Shown: piece after piece, positions 16,613 through 23,998 of the stretch
Layout: each line of letters begins with the position of its first letter
Numbering within the stretch: the stretch's first letter is position 1
DNA from: Nitrospiraceae bacterium
GTDB lineage: Bacteria; Nitrospirota; Thermodesulfovibrionia; UBA6902
Direction: 5' to 3'
DNA: 34,970 nucleotides
Assembly: GCA_003599505.1 (NCBI GenBank)
Contig: QZKO01000087.1
Span: 1-34,970 of the forward strand
The notes under the pieces: generated by a model
The model's database searches: none
Told to the model about the DNA's origin: nothing
The model's input: only the letters and a program-made list of their open reading frames with translations
Program-made: the position numbers and the translations under genes

Positions 16613-16652
16613 AAAGGCGGGTTCGGGCTGTAAACCTGGACCCGCCTTTTTT
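16613..16652 (+). terminator. Rho-independent terminator after the EF-G-like gene
   Basis: AAAGGCGGGTTC (16613-16624) pairs with GGACCCGCCTTT (16638-16649) in a 12-bp stem with one G-U pair, followed by a T run. It lies 25 nt after the stop codon. Confidence 0.85.
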
Positions 16653-16761
16653 GTTCGCGTGCAATTTTTCATTGCAACGCATACCCTGATTATGTATCAT
16701 ATCCTATGTTTGCAACCTGCCGGATTTTATGATATATATTTTGTAGCAAAAAGGAGCGCTT

Positions 16762-17157
16762 ATGGAAAATTTTTTATCGGGCATTATTGCAGGGGTATTA
16801 ATTGTTCTTGCGGCGTTTCTGGTTCCAGCCATTCTTCAGATAACGAGGACCGCAAAGGCTGCCGAGAGCTTTCTTAAGAGCACGCAGGAATCGCTGAACC
16901 CGCTGATTCTGAAATTAAATGAAACCGCCGACAGGGCCAACAGGGTTACGGAAGGAGTTGAAGAGTCGGTCAGTAATGTTCAGCATCTGACCAAAGCAAT
17001 CGGGGAGACCGCGACGATTATTGAAGATGTAAACAGGACCATCGGGCGGGCCGGGATGTTCTTTTCGGTTACGTCCTCGGGACTTGGAGCAGGCATCAAA
17101 GCCGCACTCGGAGTTTTGACAAAAGGCGCGGTTGAGAAGATAACGTCATCGAAATGA
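16762..17157 (+). CDS. DUF948-like single-pass membrane protein
   Basis: This 131-residue protein has one N-terminal membrane helix (GIIAGVLIVLAAFLVPAILQ, about residues 7-26) and then a long charged amphipathic helix (about 30-95) that is probably coiled coil, ending with a small Gly/Ala-rich segment (GLGAGIKAALGVLTKG). The pattern and the neighbouring YtxH-like gene fit DUF948 proteins, which are anchored at the inner membrane and have no firmly known function. ATG follows AAAAAGGAG by 7 nt. It is the first of two small membrane-protein genes between the terminator at 16652 and the activase gene; they may form a general-stress or envelope unit. Confidence 0.7.
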   Translation: MENFLSGIIAGVLIVLAAFLVPAILQITRTAKAAESFLKSTQESLNPLILKLNETADRANRVTEGVEESVSNVQHLTKAIGETATIIEDVNRTIGRAGMFFSVTSSGLGAGIKAALGVLTKGAVEKITSSK

Positions 17158-17193
17158 GGAAACACAGAAGAATTTTGGTTATTTGATATTGTT

Positions 17194-17223
17194 TCGAATT
17201 TCGTATTTCGTGCTTCGAATTTA
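17194..17223. repeat. TTCGAATTTCG repeat fragment
   Basis: TTCGAATTTCG (17194-17204), ATTTCGTGC and CTTCGAATTT form an imperfect palindromic string between the two small membrane-protein genes. It is the kind of AT/CG-alternating intergenic repeat often dispersed in such genomes; no other copy is seen in this window. Confidence 0.35.
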
Positions 17224-17274
17224 ATTCTATCTTAGTGGTTTTAGATACGGATAACCTTTTAAAAGGAGGGTAAA

Positions 17275-17586
17275 ATGAGCGACGACAGAGGCTTTTGCGC
17301 GGGGAGTGTTTTTCTTGCTTTTGTTTTAGGGGGCATTGTGGGAGCAGGGATAGCCTTGCTTACGGCCCCGCAGTCAGGGGAAGAAACAAGAAAGAAGATT
17401 AAAGAGTTTGCCGATGACACAAAGAAAAAGGCCGGTGAATACGCGGGGGAGGTAAAAGATAAATTCAGCCACGCGGTTGAGAGCGGCAAGCATTTTGTTG
17501 AAGATAAGAAATCCTTGATTTCGACGGCCATCGAGGCCGGAAAAGAGGCTTACGACAAAGAGAAGGAAAAACTGTCGAAAGGATAA
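17275..17586 (+). CDS. YtxH-domain protein
   Basis: The 103-residue protein starts with a short polar stretch and one glycine-rich membrane helix (VFLAFVLGGIVGAGIALLTA, about residues 11-30), followed by the diagnostic PQSGEETRKKIKEF motif of the YtxH family (gas-vesicle GvpP-like or general-stress proteins). The rest is a long Lys/Glu-rich helix with apolipoprotein-like repeats (ADDTKKKAGEYAGEVKDKFS). The start has an AAAAGGAGGG ribosome site. It follows the DUF948-like gene, a pairing common in several phyla. It is probably a membrane-associated stress protein; its molecular role is unknown. It ends 27 nt before the activase gene, so read-through is possible. Confidence 0.88.
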   Translation: MSDDRGFCAGSVFLAFVLGGIVGAGIALLTAPQSGEETRKKIKEFADDTKKKAGEYAGEVKDKFSHAVESGKHFVEDKKSLISTAIEAGKEAYDKEKEKLSKG

Positions 17587-17613
17587 AAATATAAACGAAG
17601 GTGCTAATGGGAA

Positions 17614-20600
17614 ATGACGCCTATACATAGATTTATTGGCCTTGACGCGGGTTCGGTAAGCGTGAAACTTGCGGTTCTGGATGCCCGGGGGAATATTCTT
17701 GACACAAAATATGTGAGGCATAAGGGAAACCCTCTGCCTGTAGCGTATGAGCTGTTAAAGAGTGTAACGCGTGTAGGGGCGTTTCATGAAACGCCCCTAC
17801 TATCCATTACCGGTTCCGCCGGTAAAATCATCGCCGAAGCACTGGGCATTAAGCCCGTAAATGAAGTCGTCGCTCTCAGTTATTCCACGAAAAAACTGTA
17901 TCCTGCGGTAAAGACCGTCATTGAAATGGGCGGTGAAGATTCAAAGCTCCTACTTCTTGAAAACGGAGCTATCAGGGAATTCTCCATGAACTCTGTATGC
18001 GCTGCAGGGACGGGTTCCTTCATAGACCAGCAGGCGGAAAGACTTTATCTCAGCATCGAGGAATTCAGCGAACTCTCTCTCAAATCGCAGCACCCCCCTC
18101 GTATAGCCGGCAGGTGCAGTGTCTTCGCAAAATCGGACATGATCCACCTGCAGCAGATAGCGACACCCCTTGAAGACATCGTCGCGGGACTCTGTTTCGC
18201 GGTTGCGAGAAATTTCAAGGGCAGTATCTGTAAAAACATGGAGCTTCCTGCCCCCGTCAGTTTTCAGGGCGGCGTAGCAGCAAACAAAGGCGTTGTCAGG
18301 GCGTTCAGAGAAGTGCTGCCGGCAGACGATATTATAATCCCCGATCACTTTGCGATAATGAACGCGATAGGAGCTGCACTGAAAGATATGGAGGAGGGAC
18401 TTGAAAATTCTTTTGATATCGAAAAGCTGAAGCTGTTTATGGAGTCGCTGAAAGAAGAGGATACAGGGCATAAGCCTCTCAGGGAAGGCAAGGGGCAAGG
18501 GGCAAGAGGCAAAGGGCAAGAGACAGCGGTTAGCGATGTAGGGGCGGGTTTGAAATTCGCCTCTGATATTAACGCATACATGGGCATCGACATCGGCTCG
18601 ATAAGCACCAACCTTGCCGTAATCGATGAAGAGGGCAGACTGCTTGCAAAAAGATATCTCATGACCGCCGGCAGGCCGATCGAGGCCGTCAAAAAAGGTC
18701 TTGAAGAAATAGGCTGCGAGCTTGGCGACAGGGTAGCTGTCCGCGGTGTAGGCACCACAGGCTCCGGCAGGTACATGATAGCGGATTTTGTCGGCGCGGA
18801 TATCGTCAAAAACGAGATAACGGCCCAGGCCAGGGCCGCTGTGGAAATTGACCCGGAAGTAGACACCATTTTTGAAATAGGCGGGCAGGATTCAAAATAT
18901 ATCTCTTTAAGAGACGGCATTATAATTGATTTTGAAATGAACAAAGCCTGCGCCGCAGGCACCGGGTCTTTTATTGAAGAGCAGGCCGAGAAACTCGGTA
19001 TTTCGGTGAAAAATGAATTTGCCGAGATCGCGTTCAATTCGCAAAAACCCTGCACCCTCGGCGAAAGGTGCACGGTTTTCATGGAGAATTCCCTCCTGTC
19101 GAAACAGCAGAGGGGAGGGACAAAAGAAGACCTTACCGCGGGACTTGCTTATTCAATAGTCCAGAACTACATAAACCGCGTTGTAGGCGACAGGGCAATG
19201 GGCAGCAAGATATTTTTTCAGGGAGGGGTGGCGTTTAATAAATCTGTTGTAGCTGCATTTGAAAACTTTCTTGGAAGAGAAATTATAGTCCCTCCGCATC
19301 ATGATGTCACGGGCGCGATAGGCATGGCGATAATCGTGAAGAAGCATATGGAGGGTCAGCGGACAGCGGTTAGCGTTCAGCAGTCAGCCGTAGGGGCAAT
19401 TCATGAATTGCCCCCTACAACATTCAAGGGCTTCGATCTTTCCAAAAGAAGCTACGAGATAAAATCCTTTCCTTGCAAGGGTTGCGACAATTTGTGCGAG
19501 ATAAACAGGGTCCAGGTTGAAGGGGAGAAGGAGCCGCTATACTACGGCAGCAGATGCGAGAAATATGACGTTAAACGGAAGAAAAATAATATTTCCAAAG
19601 ACATGCCCGATCTGTTCGCCGAGCGTGAAGAGCTTTTAACAAAGACGCACAATGAATATGAGGCAAGGGGCAAGGGGCAAGAGGCGAGGGGCAAAAGAAT
19701 CGGCATACCCCGCATTTTCTTCTTTCACGATTTCCTGCCGTTCTGGAGCGCGCTCCTGTGGGAGCTTGGATTTGAGGTAGAGCTCTCGGCAGGCACCAAC
19801 AGGCAGATAATAAACAAGGGCGTTGAGAATATCCTCGCTGAAAGCTGCTTTCCCCACAAGGTCGCTCACGGGCACATCAGGGACCTGCTGGACAAAAAAG
19901 TTGACGCTGTATTCCTGCCGAGCTTTATAAATTTCAACCCGGACGGTGAATCGACACGGAGTTTTGCCTGTCCGTATGCGCAGACCATGCCGTACATAGC
20001 GGGGATAGCCTTCGGGGGTATCCGCCTCCTTAAGCCGGTGATAAACTTCGAGCGGGGAAGGTCATATCTGGTAGATGAAATATACCGCTCGCTGAAACCG
20101 TTCCATATAACTAAACGGGCAATAAAGAAAGCGATGGAGAAGGCGGATGAGGCGCAGCGGGAGTTTGTCTCGGCAATAAAGACGCGGGGCCGCGGGCTTC
20201 TTGACGGGATAACTGAAAAGACGCTTATTATCGCGGGCCGTTCATACAACGCCTCGGATTCCGGCATTAATCTCGAAATACCGAAGAAACTTGCCGCGCT
20301 GGGGGTGTTTTCCATTCCCATGGATTATCTGCCTCTGGAAAGCGTCGACATATCCGCTAAATGGGCGAATATGTACTGGAGGTCAGGGCAGAACATTCTG
20401 AGGGCGGCTGAGATAATAAGGGACAACCCGAAGCTGTTCGCGCTCTATATAGGAAATTTCTCCTGCGGCCCGGATTCCTTTATCCAGCATTTCTTTGATG
20501 AAACCATGCAGGGCAAACCATACCTTCATATCGAGATCGACGAACACAGCGCGGACGCCGGAGTTATAACAAGGTGTGAGGCCTTTCTTGACAGCATAGA

Positions 20601-21957
20601 ACAACAGGAGAGAAGCAATGAAGGCATTAAGGGATTAAGGGAAGAAGCGGCCGCAATCCCCCGCTCTGTTTTGCCGTCGTTGAGCCGCGCTCCTTTACAC
20701 AATAAAAAGGTTGTTTACATCCCGCGCATGTCGGACCATACCTACGGGATAGCCGCCGCGTTTGAAGCCTGCGGCATGGACGCCGAGGTTATGGACGTGC
20801 CTGATATTGAGACCGTAAAGATCGGAAGGCGTTACGTCTCCGGGAAGGAATGCTATCCCTGCGCCATTACAACCGGAGACATGGTGAAAAGGGCCATGTC
20901 GGAAGATTTCGACCCTGACAGGGCGGTGTTTTTTATGCCGTCGGGGGCCGGACCGTGCCGTTTCGGGCAATATAATATTTTCCACAGGCTGGTGCTCGAT
21001 GAGATCGGTTTTAAAAAGGTCCCGATACTTTCACCCAATCAGGACGAATCGTTTTACAGCGCCCTCGGCATGATCGGAAAGGATTTCACAAAGCACGCAT
21101 GGAGAGGGATTGTCGCAATCGAGCTGCTGATGAAGTGCCTTCATGAGACGCGGCCTTATGAGGCCGGCAAAGGTGAGACAGACGCCCTGTATCAGGAATA
21201 TCTTAAAAAGATAAGGAAGGCGTTAAAAAGCGGCAACGGAGATATCCCGGAACTTTTTCGCTCTATAAAAAAATCTTTTTCAGAGGTAAAGAAGACCGGG
21301 GCGAAGAAACCCCTCATAGGGGTCATCGGAGAAATATTCGTCCGGCACAATGTCTTTGCCAATGAAAATTTAATAAGGAAAGTTGAGGAAATGGGTGGAG
21401 AGGTGTGGCTTGCGCCTGTCGAAGAATGGCTCTATTACGTGAATCTGATGGCGCTCAGGAAATCACTGGTCCGGCTCCGCACCGATTTGTTTACCCAAGG
21501 GCTGGCAGAGGACCTTTTAAGGACTGTCCTTACAAGGCATGTCCAGAAAAAAATAGAGCATAAGTATTCAAAGCCTTTCCATGGGTTCCTGAAGACACTG
21601 AAAGAACCTTCAACTACGGAAATATTGAAGAACGCGTCTCCATATCTACATGATTCATTTGAAGGGGAAGCCGTGCTGAGCATGGGCAAGGCAGTGGATT
21701 TTGTGAAACACGGCGCTTCCGGCATCATAAGCGCTATGCCTTTCGGGTGCATGCCGGGCACTATCGTAAGCGCCTTGATGAAAGGACTCAAGAGAGACAC
21801 CGGCATCCCGTGCCTCAGCGTCGCTTATGACGGCGTGGAAACAACGTGTTCCGGGATACAGCTTGAGGCCTTCATGCACCAGGCTGGGGAATACAACGAC
21901 AGGGGCAAGGGGCAGGGGGCAAGGGGCAAAGGGAAGTCAGACGCCGGACTTCTATAA
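17614..21957 (+). CDS. Giant acyl-CoA dehydratase activase (BcrA/BadF + DUF2229)
   Basis: The 1447-residue protein is the fused form of the 2-hydroxyglutaryl-CoA dehydratase activase family. Two ASKHA ATPase modules occur. The first starts at residue 7 (FIGLDAGSVSVKLAVLD) with MGGEDSKLL, VCAAGTGSFIDQQAERL and GRCSVFAKSDM. The second starts at about 323 (MGIDIGSISTNLAVID) with IGGQDSKYI, CAAGTGSFIEEQAEKLG and GERCTVFMENS. Each half has the two Cys that would hold the bridging [4Fe-4S] cluster. A CKGCDNLCEINRV cysteine segment follows, then the DUF2229 region (RIFFFHDFLPFWSALLWELG, about 702) and a C-terminal part with FMPSGAGPCRFGQYN. It may hydrolyse ATP to drive low-potential electrons to a dehydratase-like partner, but no dehydratase gene is present. 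Its coding sequence contains six repeat insertions, listed separately, all in frame. Confidence 0.88.
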   Translation: MTPIHRFIGLDAGSVSVKLAVLDARGNILDTKYVRHKGNPLPVAYELLKSVTRVGAFHETPLLSITGSAGKIIAEALGIKPVNEVVALSYSTKKLYPAVKTVIEMGGEDSKLLLLENGAIREFSMNSVCAAGTGSFIDQQAERLYLSIEEFSELSLKSQHPPRIAGRCSVFAKSDMIHLQQIATPLEDIVAGLCFAVARNFKGSICKNMELPAPVSFQGGVAANKGVVRAFREVLPADDIIIPDHFAIMNAIGAALKDMEEGLENSFDIEKLKLFMESLKEEDTGHKPLREGKGQGARGKGQETAVSDVGAGLKFASDINAYMGIDIGSISTNLAVIDEEGRLLAKRYLMTAGRPIEAVKKGLEEIGCELGDRVAVRGVGTTGSGRYMIADFVGADIVKNEITAQARAAVEIDPEVDTIFEIGGQDSKYISLRDGIIIDFEMNKACAAGTGSFIEEQAEKLGISVKNEFAEIAFNSQKPCTLGERCTVFMENSLLSKQQRGGTKEDLTAGLAYSIVQNYINRVVGDRAMGSKIFFQGGVAFNKSVVAAFENFLGREIIVPPHHDVTGAIGMAIIVKKHMEGQRTAVSVQQSAVGAIHELPPTTFKGFDLSKRSYEIKSFPCKGCDNLCEINRVQVEGEKEPLYYGSRCEKYDVKRKKNNISKDMPDLFAEREELLTKTHNEYEARGKGQEARGKRIGIPRIFFFHDFLPFWSALLWELGFEVELSAGTNRQIINKGVENILAESCFPHKVAHGHIRDLLDKKVDAVFLPSFINFNPDGESTRSFACPYAQTMPYIAGIAFGGIRLLKPVINFERGRSYLVDEIYRSLKPFHITKRAIKKAMEKADEAQREFVSAIKTRGRGLLDGITEKTLIIAGRSYNASDSGINLEIPKKLAALGVFSIPMDYLPLESVDISAKWANMYWRSGQNILRAAEIIRDNPKLFALYIGNFSCGPDSFIQHFFDETMQGKPYLHIEIDEHSADAGVITRCEAFLDSIEQQERSNEGIKGLREEAAAIPRSVLPSLSRAPLHNKKVVYIPRMSDHTYGIAAAFEACGMDAEVMDVPDIETVKIGRRYVSGKECYPCAITTGDMVKRAMSEDFDPDRAVFFMPSGAGPCRFGQYNIFHRLVLDEIGFKKVPILSPNQDESFYSALGMIGKDFTKHAWRGIVAIELLMKCLHETRPYEAGKGETDALYQEYLKKIRKALKSGNGDIPELFRSIKKSFSEVKKTGAKKPLIGVIGEIFVRHNVFANENLIRKVEEMGGEVWLAPVEEWLYYVNLMALRKSLVRLRTDLFTQGLAEDLLRTVLTRHVQKKIEHKYSKPFHGFLKTLKEPSTTEILKNASPYLHDSFEGEAVLSMGKAVDFVKHGASGIISAMPFGCMPGTIVSALMKGLKRDTGIPCLSVAYDGVETTCSGIQLEAFMHQAGEYNDRGKGQGARGKGKSDAGLL
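17773..17800. repeat. Perfect 28-bp palindrome inside the activase gene
   Basis: GTAGGGGCGTTTCA (17773-17786) is followed at once by its exact reverse complement TGAAACGCCCCTAC. It encodes residues 54-62 (VGAFHETPL) in frame and lies in a surface-type position before LLSITGSAGK. It belongs with the similar elements at 18538 and 19390. Confidence 0.9.
18485..18522 (+). repeat. GGGGCAA 7-bp minisatellite, copy 1 in the activase
   Basis: About five units of the type GGGGCAA (with GGCAAGA and AAGGGCA variants) encode GKGQGARGKGQE, residues about 292-303. The unit length of 7 is not a multiple of 3, yet every frame reads the same heptapeptide (G-A-R-G-K-G-Q) and has no stop. It falls in the linker between the two ATPase modules. 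Confidence 0.9.
18538..18566. repeat. Degenerate GTAGGGGC palindrome in the activase
   Basis: GTAGGGGCGGGTTTG and AAATTCGCCTCTG form an imperfect palindrome that still pairs as RNA if G-U pairs are allowed. It encodes VGAGLKFAS in frame and directly follows the word GACAGCGGTTAGCG, which recurs before the element at 19390. Confidence 0.65.
19390..19418. repeat. GTAGGGGC palindrome with one extra base in the activase
   Basis: The left arm GTAGGGGCAATTCA (19390-19403) meets TGAATTGCCCCCTAC (19404-19418), a reverse complement apart from one extra C. It encodes AVGAIHELPPT in frame. The segment from 19362 (GACAGCGGTTAGCG and further TCAGC words) also looks inserted, placing about 25 foreign residues after the second ATPase module. 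Confidence 0.85.
19661..19696 (+). repeat. GGGGCAA 7-bp minisatellite, copy 2 in the activase
   Basis: About five units encode EARGKGQEARGKR (residues about 682-695), just before the DUF2229 region begins (IGIPRIFFFHDF). The frame is kept. Some units carry G-to-A or A-to-G changes, so this is an older or drifting copy. Confidence 0.88.
21901..21935 (+). repeat. GGGGCAA minisatellite, copy 3, G-quadruplex motif
   Basis: G-runs at 21902-21905, 21909-21912, 21915-21919, 21923-21926 and 21931-21933 have loops of 2-4 nt (CAA, CA, CAA, CAAA), a canonical G-quadruplex motif on the coding strand. It encodes RGKGQGARGKGK at the very C-terminus of the activase. Confidence 0.9.
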
Positions 21958-21959
21958 TC

Positions 21960-21989
21960 GATCAGCCCCGGCTGATCCGCCGTGGCGGA
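21960..21989. repeat. Two adjacent hairpins after the activase stop
   Basis: GATCAGCC/GGCTGATC with a 2-nt centre (21960-21977) overlaps by two bases with TCCGCC/GGCGGA (21976-21989). Both are perfect. No T-run follows, so this looks more like a REP-type element or an mRNA 3' stabiliser than a rho-independent terminator. The rest of the gap to 22082 contains a GGGGACAG...CTGTACC half-palindrome and nothing else I recognise. Confidence 0.7.
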
Positions 21990-22082
21990 CAAACACTGTT
22001 TTGCATTCGGTATCGGGGACAGCGAGTTCCTGTACCTTTATTCGTGTCGTAAGAAATACCTCCTATGTCGTTATGAAACCAA

Positions 22083-22883
22083 ATGACTGACAAAGAGCTT
22101 AAATATGGTGTGTTGTGGGGATGGGATGAGCTGGTTCTTGCACTTTACCTTTATTGTCAAATACCGTTTGCTCGAACAAAGGCCAATAATCCTGATGTAA
22201 TCAGTCTTGCCAGGTTGATTGGCCGGACGCCCAGTGCGGTTGCCCGGAAGCTCGGGAATTTTGGGGCGTTTGATCCGATGCTCGCGGTAAAGGGCGTTCG
22301 AGGATTAACCCACGGAAGCGCTATGGATCGGAAGGTTTGGGATCATTTTTATGGGCAGTGGGATTCGCTGGTCGACAAGAGCCAAGTGCTTTTAGAAAAA
22401 AAGAATGCTGAACCTGTTTATAGTTCACTTCAAGAGGAACAGGATGACTTTTCTATCATATCCCGTCCCATTGGACTGACGGAGAAGAGGTCTACAGTGT
22501 TGACGCGGTTGGTTCAATCATTTTTTCGACGGGCGGTCTTATCGAGTTATGAGTCGAGTTGCTGCATTTGTGGGACAGACATCGCCCAATTGCTTGTGGC
22601 GAGTCATATTATTCCATGGTCTGAAAGTAAGGGAATTCGTACTGATCCCGAAAACGGGCTTTGTCTGTGTGCTCTGCACGATAAGGCATTTGATCGAGGA
22701 CTAATTTCATTGAATACCTCTCTTGAAATCCTTGTCTCACCAGTTATAAAAAAGACAAGGTCAATCTTTGTTAGACAGGCCATAATCGATTTCGAAGATA
22801 AGAAAATTATCAGTCCGAAGCGGTTTATGCCGAAAACAGAATATATTGAGTGGCACAATATAAACATCTACAAGAGTGCATAA
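22083..22883 (+). CDS. HNH endonuclease of a restriction island
   Basis: The 266-residue protein has a C-terminal HNH_2-type nuclease fold. CCICGTDIAQLLVASHIIPW is at about 160-179, where Cys161 and Cys164 begin a zinc knuckle and His175 is the first catalytic His. NGLCLCALHDKAFDRGLISL at about 191-210 completes the beta-beta-alpha-metal site. The first 95 residues (GWDELVLALYLYCQIPFAR and LARLIGRTPSAVARKLGNFG) form a helical, probably DNA-binding, domain recurrent in restriction-associated HNH proteins. The next gene, an NgoMIV-like restriction enzyme, starts 11 nt after its stop, so they form one operon. The pair has a more AT-rich style than its flanks and was probably acquired by transfer. 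It may be a second restriction enzyme or a modification-dependent nuclease; its target is unknown. Confidence 0.85.
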   Translation: MTDKELKYGVLWGWDELVLALYLYCQIPFARTKANNPDVISLARLIGRTPSAVARKLGNFGAFDPMLAVKGVRGLTHGSAMDRKVWDHFYGQWDSLVDKSQVLLEKKNAEPVYSSLQEEQDDFSIISRPIGLTEKRSTVLTRLVQSFFRRAVLSSYESSCCICGTDIAQLLVASHIIPWSESKGIRTDPENGLCLCALHDKAFDRGLISLNTSLEILVSPVIKKTRSIFVRQAIIDFEDKKIISPKRFMPKTEYIEWHNINIYKSA

Positions 22884-22894
22884 GGGGACACATA

Positions 22895-23689
22895 ATGATC
22901 TCGTCGATTCTTGCTTTATTACGCAGCGAATATCACAAGAAAATTTGCATAAACTTACTTGGACATCGTCCGGGAAAGAAGGATGTTTATTCAAATGCCG
23001 ATGATTCAAGCATCGTTAGCATAGAATTGGCGAGGGGTTTGGCCGATAGACTTGGTGGTCCTTTTTGCACCAATCCGCCTTCTGCGCAAGGGGCCTGTGA
23101 ACTCTTTATTCAGCTTACTAAGGAGTTTTTGTCTACTACCTTAGGACTGTTGCAACATTTGAGACCTGGTGAGTGGCGGTTTTTAGCAAGCAAGGGAAGC
23201 GGCGACTATTTGATAACCCCGGATATTGTAGTATCGAGGGACCCTCTTTCCGACGGAGAAATCAACGCCGGTTCGAAAGGAAAGGATGCAATCGTCTCGG
23301 ACCGTGACAAAACCTCCGGCTTCACGCCGCTGAGAAAACAGAATTTCCCGGCCGATTACCAACTTTTGCATGCCAGCATCTCATGTAAATGGACTATGCG
23401 AAGCGATAGAGCACAGAACACTCGCACGGAAGCGTTGAATTTGATTCGCAACCGAAAAGGCCGCGTGCCGAATATTGTTGCCGTGACCTTTGAACCCTTG
23501 CCCGCCCGGTTGGCATCATTGGCGTTGGGAACCGGCGATATCGACTGCACTTATCACGGAGCACTCCACGAACTTATTGATGCCGCAAAAAATAGCTCTT
23601 ATCAGGATGCATTCGAATTATTGACCCTGATGGTAGATGGAAGAAGACTGAGGGATATCAGCGACCTTCCGTTTGATCTGGCAATTTAA
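22895..23689 (+). CDS. NgoMIV-like type II restriction endonuclease
   Basis: From the ATG at 22895 (ribosome site AAGGGG) this is 264 residues; a GTG at 22850 in frame is weaker and overlaps the previous gene. The segment SISCKWTMRSDRAQNTRTEA (161-180) holds the NgoMIV active-site pattern Ser-Cys-Lys (163-165) with Glu179 fourteen residues after the Lys, as in the known enzyme. ITPDIVVSRD supplies a likely metal-binding Asp110. IVAVTFEPLPARLASLALGT, then GDIDCTYH, is a further family-specific stretch. NgoMIV (286 residues) cuts GCCGGC as a tetramer; the same target is likely but not proven here. The expected partner, a cytosine-5 methyltransferase, is absent from the whole window. Confidence 0.85.
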   Translation: MISSILALLRSEYHKKICINLLGHRPGKKDVYSNADDSSIVSIELARGLADRLGGPFCTNPPSAQGACELFIQLTKEFLSTTLGLLQHLRPGEWRFLASKGSGDYLITPDIVVSRDPLSDGEINAGSKGKDAIVSDRDKTSGFTPLRKQNFPADYQLLHASISCKWTMRSDRAQNTRTEALNLIRNRKGRVPNIVAVTFEPLPARLASLALGTGDIDCTYHGALHELIDAAKNSSYQDAFELLTLMVDGRRLRDISDLPFDLAI

Positions 23690-23802
23690 TCAGCTTGCAG
23701 CAAACATTGCAGGCGCTGAGTGAAGCGGCAAATCAGGGATTGTCGGCCGGGTTGACGGCGGGCGGGATTTATCCCTATGAAATCGCTGAGGGTATATGGT
23801 AA
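23677..23802 (+). pseudogene. Open-frame fragment at the edge of the nuclease island
   Basis: A 41-codon frame without a clear start runs past the restriction gene and includes LQALSEAANQGLSAGLTAGG followed by IYPYEIAEGIW and a stop. Its composition looks like real protein, and it may be the 3' end of a gene cut off when the island was inserted. I do not recognise the family. It could also be chance. Confidence 0.25.
23752..23781 (+). promoter_or_regulatory. Candidate promoter of the COX24 mini-gene
   Basis: TTGACG (23752-23757), 18 nt, TATGAA (23776-23781). It is a modest match and lies about 70 nt before the start codon. A further AT-rich word TATATGGTAAACT follows at 23793-23805. Confidence 0.3.
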
Positions 23803-23850
23803 ACTGTTTATCTGTTTTTTAAGGAAGTTAAAAAGAAGGAGGTGAATTGT

Positions 23851-23937
23851 TTGGGAAGTGTTGTTAAGTGGCGCAAGAAGAAGATGAGCAAGCATAAACA
23901 CAGGAAGCTCTCAAAGAAAATGAAACATAAGAAGTAA
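23851..23937 (+). CDS. AURKAIP1/COX24-domain mini-protein (bS22-like)
   Basis: This 28-residue, extremely basic protein reads MGSVVKWRKKKMSKHKHRKL and then SKKMKHKK. It starts with TTG, 5-6 nt after a perfect AAGGAGGTGA ribosome site. The MGSVxKxRKKxMxKxKHRKL pattern is the bacterial AURKAIP1/COX24 family, whose mycobacterial member bS22 is a small-subunit ribosomal protein near the decoding centre. A ribosomal role is therefore likely. The gene stands alone between the nuclease island and the rnf operon. It is often missed by annotation because of its size and TTG start. After it, 23938-23998 holds nothing I can name. Confidence 0.87.
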   Translation: MGSVVKWRKKKMSKHKHRKLSKKMKHKK

Positions 23938-23998
23938 AAATAAACGCTTCATTTTCCGGTAAATTTATTAACGATATCAGTTGTCCTGGAAATTGCTC

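Noticed and set aside
17773-17800. Rho-independent terminator
   Set aside because: The palindrome is perfect but lies inside an intact long gene and has no T-run.
18345-19082. 245-codon minus-strand frame through the minisatellite
   Set aside because: It is open only because the TTGCCCC repeat and the biased activase codons lack stops on the reverse strand; there is no start signal or known domain.
18485-21935. CRISPR array
   Set aside because: The G-rich repeats have 7-bp units without spacers; there is no 25-40 bp repeat with unique spacers and no cas gene.
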